From NCBI RefSeq assembly GCF_011682145.1, contig NZ_WHJH01000008.1:62001-126000 (forward strand): a stretch of 64,000 nucleotides of DNA, written 5' to 3'. The translations under genes were made by a program, and so were the position numbers. The notes beneath the pieces were generated by a model. The model ran no database searches. It was given only the letters and a program-made list of their open reading frames with translations, and was not told the DNA's origin. Origin of the DNA: Massilia mucilaginosa (GTDB taxonomy: Bacteria; Pseudomonadota; Gammaproteobacteria; Burkholderiales; Burkholderiaceae_D). Every line of letters starts with the position of its first letter. Position 1 is the stretch's first letter. Below are positions 25,898 through 34,231 of this stretch, piece by piece.

Positions 25898-26809
25898 ATG
25901 TCATCCCCTTCCCCTGCGGCCGTCAAGGCCTGGCTACTCGACCTGCAAGCGCGCATCGTGCAAGCGCTCGAAGAAGCCGACGGCAAGCCCTTCCTGCGTG
26001 AAGAGTGGCAGCGTCCCGAGGGCGGCGGCGGTATCTCGCGCCTGATCGAGGAAGGCAATGTGCTCGAACGCGGCGGCGTCAACTTCTCGCACGTGATGGG
26101 CGCCAACCTGCCGCCATCGGCCGCGGCCTCGCGCCCCGAACTGGCCGGCCGCGCCTGGGAAGCGATGGGCGTGTCGCTGGTGGTCCACCCGCGCAACCCG
26201 TACGCGCCGACGGTCCACATGAACGTGCGCTTCTTCACCGCCACCGCGCCAGGCGAGGAACCCGTATGGTGGTTCGGCGGCGGCATGGACCTGACGCCCT
26301 ACTACGGCGACGAAGGCGACACGCGCCACTTCCACCAGACCTGCCACGATGCGCTCGCGCCTTTCGGCAGCACCCTGCACGCGCGTTTCAAGCACTGGTG
26401 CGACGATTACTTTTACCTGAAACACCGCAAGGAGCCGCGCGGGGTGGGCGGGATCTTCTTCGACGACTTCAACGAAGCCGGTTTCGACCTCTCGTACGCG
26501 ATGACGCAAAGCGTGGGCGACTCCTTCGTCAAGGCTTACCTGCCGATCCTGATGGCCCGCAAGGACACGCCGTACGGCGAGCGCGAACGCGACTTCCAGG
26601 CCTACCGGCGCGGCCGCTATGTGGAATTCAACCTGGTGTGGGACCGCGGCACCCTGTTCGGCCTGCAGTCGGGCGGCCGCACCGAAGCGATCCTGATGTC
26701 GATGCCGCCGATCGTCAAGTGGCGCTACGACTGGCATCCGGAAGCCGGCAGCGCCGAAGCGACGCTGTACAGCGACTTCCTGGTGCATCGCGACTGGCTC
26801 GCTACGTGA
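25898..26809 (+). CDS. hemF: coproporphyrinogen III oxidase, oxygen-dependent
   Basis: A 303-residue enzyme that decarboxylates coproporphyrinogen III to protoporphyrinogen IX with oxygen in haem synthesis. Conserved segments include [58 protein letters not shown] and [20 protein letters not shown]. The start [17 protein letters not shown] at 25898 matches the family; no clear ribosome site precedes it. Its stop overlaps the nadD GTG start by four bases, tying the two genes. Confidence 0.97.
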   Translation: MSSPSPAAVKAWLLDLQARIVQALEEADGKPFLREEWQRPEGGGGISRLIEEGNVLERGGVNFSHVMGANLPPSAAASRPELAGRAWEAMGVSLVVHPRNPYAPTVHMNVRFFTATAPGEEPVWWFGGGMDLTPYYGDEGDTRHFHQTCHDALAPFGSTLHARFKHWCDDYFYLKHRKEPRGVGGIFFDDFNEAGFDLSYAMTQSVGDSFVKAYLPILMARKDTPYGERERDFQAYRRGRYVEFNLVWDRGTLFGLQSGGRTEAILMSMPPIVKWRYDWHPEAGSAEATLYSDFLVHRDWLAT

Positions 26810-27468
26810 CCTTGTGCGTCGCACTGCTGGGAGGCAGTTTCGACCCGGTCCATAACGGTCATGTGGCGCTGGCCACCTTGTTTGCCACCCTGCTCGAACC
26901 GGACCAGCTGCGCATCCTGCCGGCCGGCAGTCCGTGGCAAAAGAGCGGCTTGCAGGCCCGCGACGCCGACCGTATCGCCATGCTGCGGCTGGCCTTCGGC
27001 GGCGCCGCTGCCGATATTACGAAGGCGGTCACGCTGGACCTGCAGGAAATCGAACGCGGCACGCCGACCTACACCATCGACACCTTGCGCAGCGTACGCG
27101 CCGAACTCGGGCCGCAAGCGTCGATCGTTTTCCTGATGGGGTCCGACCAGTTGCAGCAGCTCGACAGCTGGCGCGAATGGCGCGCGCTGTTCGAGCTGGC
27201 CCATATCGGCGTGGCGGCACGCCCTGGATTTTCGATGGCCGATGCGGCATTGCCGGCGGCCGTCGCCGAAGAACTCACCATGCGCCGGGGCAGCCTGGCG
27301 CAATTGCGTAACACCCCGTCCGGCAGGGCTTACCTGGCCGAGACGCTGGATGTGGACATCTCCGCCACCCAGATTCGTGCGGCATTACAACGGGGCGAGA
27401 AGGCAAACTCGCTTATCTCCCCGGTAGTGCTAGACTATATTCAACAACATAATTTATACGAAATCTAA
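26806..27468 (+). CDS. nadD: nicotinate-nucleotide adenylyltransferase
   Basis: A 220-residue enzyme making deamido-NAD from nicotinate mononucleotide and ATP. It has the nucleotidyltransferase motif [17 protein letters not shown] near residue 8 and the ISATQIR motif near residue 185. The start is GTG at 26806, overlapping the hemF stop as GTGA; the next TTG (26812) would also keep the motif. The stop overlaps the rsfS ATG by one base (TAATG). It sits in the usual nadD-rsfS-rlmH order. Confidence 0.95.
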   Translation: MTLCVALLGGSFDPVHNGHVALATLFATLLEPDQLRILPAGSPWQKSGLQARDADRIAMLRLAFGGAAADITKAVTLDLQEIERGTPTYTIDTLRSVRAELGPQASIVFLMGSDQLQQLDSWREWRALFELAHIGVAARPGFSMADAALPAAVAEELTMRRGSLAQLRNTPSGRAYLAETLDVDISATQIRAALQRGEKANSLISPVVLDYIQQHNLYEI

Positions 27469-28172
27469 TGGATATTAAAAAACTGCAGACCCTCGTCGTC
27501 GACGCCCTCGAAGACGTGAAGGGCCAGGACATCACCGTGTTCGATACCGTTCACCTGACCAGCCTCTTTGACCGCATCGCCGTCGTTTCCGGCACCTCCA
27601 ACCGTCAGACCAAGGCGCTGGCCGCCTCCGTGCGCGACAAGGTCAAGGCAGCCGGCGGCGACGTGATCGGCATCGAAGGCGAAGACACCGGCGAATGGGT
27701 CCTGGTCGATCTGGGCGACATGATCGTCCACATCATGCAGCCGGCGATCCGCCAGTACTACCGTCTCGAAGAAATCTGGGGCGACAAGCCGGTCAAGCTG
27801 GGCGCGGCCAAGCGCAAGGGCACCGTGGAAGCGGCCGAAGCGGCCGAAGTCAAGCCGAAGTCGAAGCACCTTGCCTCGACCCAGGAAGCGCCTGAAGTCA
27901 AGCCGGTCAACGAACGCAAACCAGCCGCCAAAAAAGCCGCCGCCGCCAAGACCTCTGCCGCCGCCAAAAAAGCGCCAGCCAAAAAAGCCGCCAGCAAAGC
28001 CGTCGGCAAAGTGGTCAAGGTCGCCGCGACCAAGACCGAAGAAGCCGCAGTCAAGGCGCTCAAGGCACTGCCGCCGAAACGCGCCGCCGCCGTCAAGGCG
28101 CCAAAGGCTCCGGCCGACGCCGTGCCGGTCAAGAAAGTCATCAAGCGCGTCGCGAAAAAAGACGCAGAGTAA
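27468..28172 (+). CDS. rsfS: ribosome silencing factor with long Lys/Ala-rich tail
   Basis: The first ~110 residues are a standard RsfS domain ([56 protein letters not shown]), which binds ribosomal protein uL14 and blocks subunit joining in starvation. Typical RsfS proteins stop there. Here a further ~120 residues follow, almost only Lys, Ala, Pro and Val (AAKKAAAAKTSAAAKKAPAK), resembling histone H1-like tails. The tail is in frame to the stop seven bases before rlmH, so it is a true extension. It may add RNA or DNA binding; that is inference. Confidence 0.93.
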   Translation: MDIKKLQTLVVDALEDVKGQDITVFDTVHLTSLFDRIAVVSGTSNRQTKALAASVRDKVKAAGGDVIGIEGEDTGEWVLVDLGDMIVHIMQPAIRQYYRLEEIWGDKPVKLGAAKRKGTVEAAEAAEVKPKSKHLASTQEAPEVKPVNERKPAAKKAAAAKTSAAAKKAPAKKAASKAVGKVVKVAATKTEEAAVKALKALPPKRAAAVKAPKAPADAVPVKKVIKRVAKKDAE

Positions 28173-28178
28173 GCATCG

Positions 28179-28649
28179 ATGCAGCTCATGATCGCTGCGG
28201 TCGGCCACAAGATGCCCGCCTGGATCGAGACCGGCTTTTCCGAGTACACGAAGCGCATGCCGCCTGAATTGCGCATCGTGCTCAAGGAAATCAAGCCGGT
28301 CGAACGCTCCGGCAGCAAAACGGCGGCCACCGCCATGGCGCTCGAACGCGAGCGCATCGAAGCAGTCCTGCCCAAGAACGCACGCATCATCGCGCTGGAT
28401 GAACGCGGCAAGGACCTGACCAGCGTGGGCCTGTCCCAGCAGCTGATGCAGTGGCAGCAGGACGGGCGCGACACCGTCTTCCTGATCGGCGGGGCCGACG
28501 GCCTCGATCCCGAACTCAAGGCGCGCGCCGAGGGGCTGATTCGTATTTCCAGTATGACGCTCCCGCACGGCATCGTGCGTGTTATGCTTGCCGAGCAGTT
28601 GTATAGGGCGTGGTCGATCACGCAGAATCACCCTTATCATCGCGTCTGA
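28179..28649 (+). CDS. rlmH: 23S rRNA pseudouridine-1915 N3-methyltransferase
   Basis: A 156-residue SPOUT methyltransferase that modifies helix 69 of 23S rRNA. It shows [20 protein letters not shown] at the start, [17 protein letters not shown], the knot region [17 protein letters not shown], and the C-terminal end [14 protein letters not shown]. Length and all conserved blocks are normal. It lies six bases after rsfS, the usual pairing. Confidence 0.97.
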   Translation: MQLMIAAVGHKMPAWIETGFSEYTKRMPPELRIVLKEIKPVERSGSKTAATAMALERERIEAVLPKNARIIALDERGKDLTSVGLSQQLMQWQQDGRDTVFLIGGADGLDPELKARAEGLIRISSMTLPHGIVRVMLAEQLYRAWSITQNHPYHRV

Positions 28650-28664
28650 GAAAACGGGAATCCG

Positions 28665-29285
28665 ATGAAACCGATCGACAGAAAAATCTACCTTGCCTCG
28701 AAAAGCCCGCGCCGGCGCGAATTGCTGCGCCAGATCGGCGTCGAGTTCGAGCTGCTCACCTTGCGCAACGATACGCCGCGCGGTCCGGACGTGACCGAAG
28801 TAGTGAACCCGGGCGAAGCGGCCATCGACTACGTGGCGCGCGTGGCCAACGAAAAAGCCGCTTTCGGCTGGAACATGGTGCAGCACCGCCGCCTGACCCT
28901 GCGTCCGGTGCTGGCGGCCGACACCACCGTCACCATCGATGGCGCCATCCTCGGCAAACCCGGCTCGCCCAACGAGGCGATGGACATGCTCGAACGCCTG
29001 TCCGGCCGCACCCACCAGGTGATGACCGCGATCGCGGTGTATCACACCGACATGAAACGCCAGGTCACGCAAGTGTCCCAGGTGCGCTTCGCCAAGCTGT
29101 CGGCGGCCTCGATCAAGGCCTACTGCTCCACTCCCGAACCGTACGACAAGGCCGGCGGCTACGGCCTGCAAGGCCTGGCCGCGCTGTTCGTCGAACATAT
29201 CGAAGGCAGCCATTCGGGCATCGTCGGACTGCCGCTGTTCGAGACCGCGCAGCTGCTGCGCGAAGCGGGCATTCCGCTGGCCTGA
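28665..29285 (+). CDS. maf: Maf family nucleotide pyrophosphatase
   Basis: A 206-residue cytosolic enzyme hydrolysing dTTP, UTP or modified nucleotides (YhdE group). Motifs: LASKSPRRRELLRQIGVEFE at the N-terminus, AADTTVTIDG with the catalytic Asp, GKPGSPNEAMDMLERLSGRT, and YDKAGGYGLQGLAALFVEHI. It follows rlmH by 15 bases and precedes rng, as in most betaproteobacteria. The exact nucleotide preference is not determined by these motifs alone. Confidence 0.95.
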   Translation: MKPIDRKIYLASKSPRRRELLRQIGVEFELLTLRNDTPRGPDVTEVVNPGEAAIDYVARVANEKAAFGWNMVQHRRLTLRPVLAADTTVTIDGAILGKPGSPNEAMDMLERLSGRTHQVMTAIAVYHTDMKRQVTQVSQVRFAKLSAASIKAYCSTPEPYDKAGGYGLQGLAALFVEHIEGSHSGIVGLPLFETAQLLREAGIPLA

Positions 29286-29362
29286 TGCGCCCTTGTGCGC
29301 GCGCCAGCCGCGTCCCCCCGGCCTCGTCCCTAACACTACAATCTGCACGGCGGCCCTGAACC

Positions 29363-30826
29363 ATGAACGAAGACATCCTGATCAACATCACTCCGCAGGA
29401 GACGCGCGTGGCGCTCATCCTGCAAGGCGCCGTGCAGGAACTGCACATCGAGCGCACCCTCACGCGCGGGCTGGCCGGTAACGTCTACTCGGGCAAGGTG
29501 GTGCGGGTGCTGCCGGGGATGCAGTCGGCATTCATCGACATCGGCCTCGAACGCGCCGCCTTTCTGCACGTGGCCGACATCTGGGAAGCGCGCACCCACG
29601 AAGGCCCGAGCGTGGCGCCGACCCCGATCGAGAAGATCCTGTTCGACGGCCAGGTGCTGACGGTACAGGTGATCAAGGACCCGATCGGCACCAAGGGCGC
29701 GCGCCTGTCGACCCAGATTTCTATCGCCGGGCGCATGCTGGTGTACCTGCCGCAGGACAGCCATATCGGCATCTCGCAAAAGATCGAAAAGGAGTCCGAG
29801 CGCGAACTGCTGCGCACGCGCCTTCACAGCCTGCTGCCGGCCGAGGAAAAAGGCGGCTACATCGTGCGCACCATGGCCGAGGAAGCGTCCGACAGCGACC
29901 TGGCGGCCGATGTGGACTACCTGCGCAAGACCTGGAGCGCGATTCTGCACGGCGCCAAAACGCGCCCCGCCACCAGCCTGCTGTACCAGGACCTGAGCCT
30001 GGCCCAGCGCGTGCTGCGCGACTTCGTGCACGACGAAACGGCCACCATCCAGGTCGACTCGCGCGAGAACCACGCCATGCTGGTCGAATTCGCCAAAGCC
30101 TACACGCCGACGGTGCTCACGCGCCTGCAGCACTACACCGGCGAGCGCCCGCTGTTCGACCTGTACGGCGTGGAAGAAGAGATCCTGCGCGCACTCGGGC
30201 GGCGCGTGGACCTCAAATCGGGCGGCTACCTGATCGTCGACCAGACCGAGGCCATGACCACCATCGATGTGAACACCGGCGGCTTCGTGGGCGGGCGCAA
30301 TTTTGCCGATACCATTTTCAAGACCAACCTGGAAGCGGCGCATGCGATCGCGCGCCAGCTGCGGCTGCGTAACCTGGGCGGGATCATCATCCTCGACTTC
30401 ATCGACATGGACAACAACGAGCACCGGCACGCGGTGCTGCAGGAGTTGAAGAAGACCTTGTCGCGCGACCGCACCAAGGTGTCGGTGTCGGGCTTTTCGG
30501 CGCTGGGACTGGTGGAGATGACGAGGAAGCGCACGCGCGAGTCGCTGGCGCATATCCTGTGCGAGCCCTGCCCGGCCTGCGCCGGCAAGGGCCAGGTGAA
30601 AACCAGCCGCACCATCTGCTACGAGATCCTGCGCGAATTGATGCGCGAGGCGAAGCAGTTCAACCCGCGCGAATTCCGCATCCTCGCTTCGCAAGAGGTG
30701 GTCGACCTGTTCCTGGAAGAGGAGTCGCAGCACCTGGCGATGCTGGGGGACTTCATCGGCAAGCAGATTTCGCTGCAGGTCGAGACCGCGTATCACCAGG
30801 AACAGTACGACGTCATATTGATGTAG
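29363..30826 (+). CDS. rng: ribonuclease G
   Basis: A 487-residue endoribonuclease that matures the 5' end of 16S rRNA and degrades some mRNAs. It has the S1 domain (GLAGNVYSGKVVRVLPGMQS, FIDIGLERAAFLHVADIW), the RNase E/G catalytic domain with DFIDMDN (metal-binding aspartates near residue 350), and the zinc-link cysteines CEPCPAC near residue 405. It lacks the long C-terminal scaffold of RNase E. It ends the plus-strand run, facing the convergent secretion-related genes. Confidence 0.97.
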   Translation: MNEDILINITPQETRVALILQGAVQELHIERTLTRGLAGNVYSGKVVRVLPGMQSAFIDIGLERAAFLHVADIWEARTHEGPSVAPTPIEKILFDGQVLTVQVIKDPIGTKGARLSTQISIAGRMLVYLPQDSHIGISQKIEKESERELLRTRLHSLLPAEEKGGYIVRTMAEEASDSDLAADVDYLRKTWSAILHGAKTRPATSLLYQDLSLAQRVLRDFVHDETATIQVDSRENHAMLVEFAKAYTPTVLTRLQHYTGERPLFDLYGVEEEILRALGRRVDLKSGGYLIVDQTEAMTTIDVNTGGFVGGRNFADTIFKTNLEAAHAIARQLRLRNLGGIIILDFIDMDNNEHRHAVLQELKKTLSRDRTKVSVSGFSALGLVEMTRKRTRESLAHILCEPCPACAGKGQVKTSRTICYEILRELMREAKQFNPREFRILASQEVVDLFLEEESQHLAMLGDFIGKQISLQVETAYHQEQYDVILM

Positions 30827-30840
30827 CGGCGCGGCCTTTG

Positions 30841-30867
30841 TTCATCCGCCGGACGTGGGCGGATGAA
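30841..30867. terminator. perfect hairpin between convergent rng and immunity-like gene
   Basis: A 10-bp perfect stem TTCATCCGCC/GGCGGATGAA with a 7-base loop. No strong U run follows on either strand, so termination is inferred from its convergent position. Confidence 0.5.
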
Positions 30868-30872
30868 GCGGG

Positions 30873-31247
30873 CTAGCAGCTGGCGCCGCCGATGCTTTTA
30901 CCGGTGCGCAGATCGAAGCCGAAGTAGCAGTTGTAGCCACTGTCCGTCTCGTAGGTGCAAAACAGATTGTCCTTGCGCCGCTCGCGGTAGCCGGCGGCAT
31001 CGGTACATTTGAGCTTTTCATCGGGCTGCATCGCATCGAACATGTCCTTGGCAGCCGTGCCTTCGACACGGAAAGCCACCTTGCTGTCATTCCGGCCCGG
31101 CGCCTTCTGTTCATGCAGCGAGCCGCCATAGATTTCATACTTGCCCTTGATCGGTTTGTACGTGCCTTCCCACGGCGCTTTATCGTCTGCAAAAGCGTGG
31201 AAAGGCAATGCAAGCGCCAGCGTAACCAGGACAAGAATCTTCTTCAT
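30873..31247 (-). CDS. exported four-cysteine protein, probable immunity to the peptidase
   Basis: A 124-residue protein with a clear Sec signal (MKKILVLVTLALALPFHAFA, cut before DDKAPW). The mature ~104 residues hold four cysteines (LKCTDA, LFCTYE, YNCYFG, GASC), consistent with disulfides in the periplasm. Its ATG overlaps the stop of the murein peptidase gene (ATGA, 31244-31247). Small exported proteins coupled to a peptidoglycan hydrolase downstream of hcp genes are usually the cognate immunity protein that blocks the enzyme in the periplasm. I recognise no named family, so that role is inferred from context. Confidence 0.75.
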   Translation of the reverse strand: MKKILVLVTLALALPFHAFADDKAPWEGTYKPIKGKYEIYGGSLHEQKAPGRNDSKVAFRVEGTAAKDMFDAMQPDEKLKCTDAAGYRERRKDNLFCTYETDSGYNCYFGFDLRTGKSIGGASC

Positions 31248-31720
31248 GACGGTACCTTGATCAGCACGTGAAAGTGATCGTCGTGGCTTGGCATCGGCCG
31301 CACGCCGGTAATCGCTTTGTCGTTGAAGTACACCAGTTGCACGCTGGGAAGGGCAAGAAACAAGCCGATCAGCGTGGCGGTGGCTTCACGATCGTAATCT
31401 TGCGAGAAGCGCGTTACAGCGGCCTTCTCGCCATCCTTGCGCAGCGGGCGCACATCGACTTCCAAGCCGCTCTTGTGCGTTCCGTGGCCTTCAAAGCGGG
31501 GGCCACCGGCCAGGCTGATATTGCCAATGCCGAACTTGTTCTTGTTGATCGCAGCCCACTGCCGCTCGACCATGAAAATCGCCGAAAGCAATCCCGGATG
31601 AGCATATTGTCCACGTCCGTTGCCGGGTGTCCCATAGACGTAATAGCCGGATTCCTGCGGTGCCTGCGGAAGCATGAAAAAACCCCTGCTGTCTTGAATC
31701 GGGGGTGCCGTTATCGCCAT
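31244..31720 (-). CDS. MepA-like murein endopeptidase, probable type VI secretion effector
   Basis: A 158-residue metallopeptidase. The zinc-site pattern GHGTHKSGLEVDVRP near residue 78 and HDDHFHVLIKV at the C-terminus match LAS/M74 enzymes (MepA, M15-like), which cut peptidoglycan cross-links. Unlike MepA (about 270 residues with a signal) it has no signal peptide and is only the catalytic core, so it would need another export route. It follows three hcp genes and is coupled to an exported partner. A ribosome site AGGAG lies eight bases before ATG 31720. I read it as Hcp-carried antibacterial cargo; a domestic enzyme is less likely. Confidence 0.8.
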   Translation of the reverse strand: MAITAPPIQDSRGFFMLPQAPQESGYYVYGTPGNGRGQYAHPGLLSAIFMVERQWAAINKNKFGIGNISLAGGPRFEGHGTHKSGLEVDVRPLRKDGEKAAVTRFSQDYDREATATLIGLFLALPSVQLVYFNDKAITGVRPMPSHDDHFHVLIKVPS

Positions 31721-31744
31721 CGTATTCTCCTGCGTAATGATAGT

Positions 31745-31767
31745 AAAAAAGGCGGCCAGCGGCCGCC
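31745..31767 (-). terminator. intrinsic terminator between hcp copy 1 and the peptidase gene
   Basis: Minus-strand stem GGCGGCC-GCT-GGCCGCC is followed by six U residues, starting seven bases after the hcp stop. It would cut hcp transcription and let only read-through reach the effector pair. The same stem recurs after the other two hcp genes. Confidence 0.85.
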
Positions 31768-31773
31768 CCCGCA

Positions 31774-32265
31774 TCAGGCCACTTTATTGGCCGCCGCGTC
31801 CCAGCCGCCCGCCGTATTGCCGCCGGCGCCGCCGGTGATTTTTTGCTGGACGTACTTCCACTTCACCTTCGAGAATTTGAGGGCGACGCTTTCGGTCATG
31901 ACGCTGCCAGCGCCGACGCTTGGCGCCACATGCCCGACCAGCACGTTTTCCAGTTCGATCTCGTAGTATTTGATGCGTTCGCCGGCGCCATCGGCGCGCC
32001 AGAATTCGAACTTCGCTTTAGCCAGCGTTTTACCCGACGCGCAGTTTTGCGCGAGCAGCGGCGAGGCCAGGTCGGCGATTTTGACAAAACTAATTTCCGA
32101 CAATTCGGCGCGCTCGGCGGTGTGTCCGCCAGCGGTCGAGGACGTGGCCGAACGTGGCTGCGAGACAGACCAGGCTACCGATTCACACTCGATCCAGTCC
32201 TTGTGGCCGGAGTCGGCGGACTCGCCTTTGATGCCGTCGATTTGAAGATATACGTCAATTGCCAT
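31774..32265 (-). CDS. hcp: Hcp family type VI secretion tube protein, copy 1
   Basis: A 163-residue Hcp1-type protein, MAIDVYLQIDGIKGESADSG, with the family's ECESVAWSVSQPR and FEFWRADGAGERIKYYEIEL blocks. Hexameric rings of Hcp stack into the secretion tube and carry small effectors in the lumen. The C-terminus has a Gly/Asn tail (GGAGGNTAGGWDAAANKV). By hand comparison it differs from copy 2 at four positions, all near the C-terminus. It is the copy nearest to the effector pair and has its own promoter block and terminator. The core secretion genes are not in this window. Confidence 0.93.
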   Translation of the reverse strand: MAIDVYLQIDGIKGESADSGHKDWIECESVAWSVSQPRSATSSTAGGHTAERAELSEISFVKIADLASPLLAQNCASGKTLAKAKFEFWRADGAGERIKYYEIELENVLVGHVAPSVGAGSVMTESVALKFSKVKWKYVQQKITGGAGGNTAGGWDAAANKVA

Positions 32266-32302
32266 CGTAGCTTCCTTAAACAGGGGCGAAATTGCCTTGC
32301 GT

Positions 32303-32334
32303 ATTATAGCAAAAACATTAACGTTGGAATTATG
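32303..32334 (-). promoter_or_regulatory. hcp promoter block, copy 1
   Basis: Minus-strand TATAAT (32308-32303) is preceded by a T-rich spacer and a conserved AACGTT palindrome at the -35 region, then CATAATT. The same block stands before all three hcp genes. A GGC/GCC dyad at 32285-32296 lies in the leader. No consensus -35 is present, so an activator is likely. Confidence 0.65.
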
Positions 32335-32474
32335 TATTATTTTTATGTCAATTGTTAAATTGCGCGGCAGGGCGATAGCGCCCGCATCGATGCGATACAG
32401 GCGCGGACACGGCGGACCCGGGGACGCTGTGCGGCGGCGGCCGGAAAGAAGCCGCGGCAGGCACCGCCAAATAG

Positions 32475-32573
32475 AAAAAACGCCTGAGGAGGATGCACTC
32501 TCCTTCAAGCGTTTTTGTTCGCACCCGGAGCCGTGTTGCGCTCCGGTGCGGCGGCCGGCGGCCAGTGGCCGCC
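32475..32573 (-). terminator. 3' hairpin and terminator of hcp copy 2
   Basis: Right after the hcp stop is a GGCGGCC-N3-GGCCGCC stem (32557-32573). A second hairpin with AACGC...GCG arms and inner AGGA/TCCT pairs follows, ending in TTTTTT (32475-32516). The rest of the 32335-32474 spacer shows no gene. Confidence 0.75.
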
Positions 32574-32579
32574 GTTCGA

Positions 32580-33071
32580 TCAGACGACCTTGTTGGCTGC
32601 CGCGTCCCAACCGCCGGACGTATTGCCGCCAGCGCCACCGCCGATTTTTTGCTGGACGTACTTCCACTTCACCTTCGAGAATTTGAGGGCGACGCTTTCG
32701 GTCATGATGCTGCCAGCACCGACGCTTGGCGCAACGTGGCCAACCAGTACGTTTTCCAGTTCGATCTCGTAGTATTTGATGCGTTCGCCCGCGCCATCGG
32801 CACGCCAGAATTCAAACTTCGCTTTAGCCAGCGTTTTACCCGACGCGCAGTTTTGCGCGAGCAAAGGCGAGGCCAGGTCGGCGATTTTGACAAAGCTAAT
32901 TTCCGACAATTCGGCACGCTCGGCGGTGTGGCCACCAGCGGTCGAGGACGTGGCCGAACGTGGCTGCGAGACCGACCAGGCCACAGATTCACATTCGATC
33001 CAATCCTTGTGACCGGAGTCGGCGGACTCGCCTTTGATGCCGTCAATTTGGAGGTATACGTCAATTGCCAT
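32580..33071 (-). CDS. hcp: Hcp family type VI secretion tube protein, copy 2
   Basis: A 163-residue Hcp, nearly identical to copy 1 (differences V/I, T/G, A/S and A/V in the last 45 residues by hand count). It has the same full family blocks and no added effector domain, so it is a structural tube/chaperone Hcp rather than an evolved Hcp fusion. The ribosome site AGGAAA lies nine bases before the ATG. It stands as its own transcription unit between a conserved promoter block and a double 3' hairpin. Near-identity with copy 1 indicates recent duplication or gene conversion. Confidence 0.93.
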   Translation of the reverse strand: MAIDVYLQIDGIKGESADSGHKDWIECESVAWSVSQPRSATSSTAGGHTAERAELSEISFVKIADLASPLLAQNCASGKTLAKAKFEFWRADGAGERIKYYEIELENVLVGHVAPSVGAGSIMTESVALKFSKVKWKYVQQKIGGGAGGNTSGGWDAAANKVV

Positions 33072-33108
33072 AGTAGTTTCCTAGGTCAGGGCGAAATTGC
33101 CTTTCACT

Positions 33109-33140
33109 ATTATAACAAAAGCACCAACGTTGAAATTATG
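33109..33140 (-). promoter_or_regulatory. hcp promoter block, copy 2
   Basis: TATAAT (33114-33109) with upstream CAACGTTG palindrome and CATAATT, in the same spacing as the other two copies. The leader dyad lies at 33090-33101. Confidence 0.65.
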
Positions 33141-33595
33141 TCTTATTATTAAATTAATCGTGAAAGCAAGCGCCGCGCCCGCCCAGGCCTGTTACTGCGC
33201 TGGCGCGGCTGCGATCGATAGCGCCGCAAGCGTGCGCCAGGTGCGCAAGCGGCGCACCTGCCTTGGCAGCGACCCGGAATCCCGCGCATCCTGGGGTTGC
33301 CGTGCGGTGTATGCCGAGCTGCTGGATTTTCGAGTCAAGCAACAGTATTAATAGAAAAATATGTCTACTTTGGTATTGGATGGTTCAACCCACCCGATGC
33401 ATCTTGACGATAACGAGCAAAAGCTGATCGGGTCATGGTCAGCATATAACAATGTGGACCGTTCCGCTATGCCGCGCCATATCGCCCGGCGCAGCGACCA
33501 TGCGTGTGCATCAGGGCGCAGGCTATATCATCCTGTCCGGCGGACTTGAAGGACTGCGCGCCGGCCTGAAAATTCGCCAGCGGACGCCCTCAAAT
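33141..33595. other. 455-bp spacer between hcp copies 2 and 3, no confident gene
   Basis: This spacer holds several short frames but none with convincing support. A plus-strand frame at 33361-33549 starts MSTLVLDGSTHPMHLDDNEQ, and another frame from about 33500 reads MRVHQGAGYIILSGGLEGLR. Together they could be the two halves of a decayed gene broken by a frameshift. A GC-rich stretch at 33165-33310 has small inverted repeats. I see no tRNA, transposase or promoter here. Confidence 0.35.
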
Positions 33596-33694
33596 AAAAA
33601 AACGCTTGCGGAAGATGACTCTCCCGCAAGCGTCTTTGTTTGCGCAATGAGCAGCATGTGCTCACAGCGCATCAAACGGCGGCCAACGGCCGCC
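33596..33694 (-). terminator. 3' hairpin and strong terminator of hcp copy 3
   Basis: A GGCGGCC-N3-GGCCGCC stem (33678-33694) follows the stop. A perfect 10-bp stem ACGCTTGCGG/CCGCAAGCGT with a U tract (33596-33633) comes next. Confidence 0.85.
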
Positions 33695-33700
33695 GCCCGA

Positions 33701-34192
33701 TCAAACAACCTTGTTAGCTGCCGCGTCCCAACCGCCGGACGTATTGCCGCCAGTGCCACCGCCGATTTTTTGTTGCGTGTATTTCCACTTCACTTTCGAG
33801 AATTTCAGTGCAACGCTTTCAGCCATGATGCTGCCAGCGCCGACGCTCGGAGCGATGTGCCCGACCAGTACGTTTTCCAGTTCGATCTCGTAGTATTTCA
33901 CGCGCTCGCCCGTGCCATCGGCACGGAAGAATTCGAACTTCGCCTTCGCCAGGGTTTTACCCGAAGCGCAGTGTTGCGCCAGCACTGGCGAGGCCAGGTC
34001 GGCGATTTTTACAAAGCTGATCTCGGAGAGTTCAGCGCGCTCGGCGGTGTGACCACCGGCGGTCGACGACGTCGCCGAACGTGGCTGCGAAATAGCCCAT
34101 GCGACGGACTCGCACTCGATCCAGTCCTTGTGGGTGGAATCGGCGGACTCGCCTTTTACGCCTTCGATTTGGAGGTATACGTCAATTGCCAT
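33701..34192 (-). CDS. hcp: Hcp family type VI secretion tube protein, copy 3
   Basis: A 163-residue Hcp (MAIDVYLQIEGVKGESADST), about 14 substitutions from copy 2 by hand count, spread along the chain (for example FEFFRADGTGERVKYYEIEL in place of FEFWRADGAGERIK). The C-terminal Gly/Asn tail is kept. It is the most diverged and most upstream of the three. It has the same promoter block and 3' hairpins. Sequence drift at lumen-facing or interface residues could give different cargo preference, which is untested inference. Confidence 0.93.
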   Translation of the reverse strand: MAIDVYLQIEGVKGESADSTHKDWIECESVAWAISQPRSATSSTAGGHTAERAELSEISFVKIADLASPVLAQHCASGKTLAKAKFEFFRADGTGERVKYYEIELENVLVGHIAPSVGAGSIMAESVALKFSKVKWKYTQQKIGGGTGGNTSGGWDAAANKVV

Positions 34193-34231
34193 AATGATCT
34201 CTATATGTGCAGGGCGAAATTGCCTTTTACG

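Noticed and set aside
33154-33342. Minus-strand 62-codon frame between hcp copies
   Set aside because: No ribosome site, odd composition, and it overlaps GC-rich inverted sequence.
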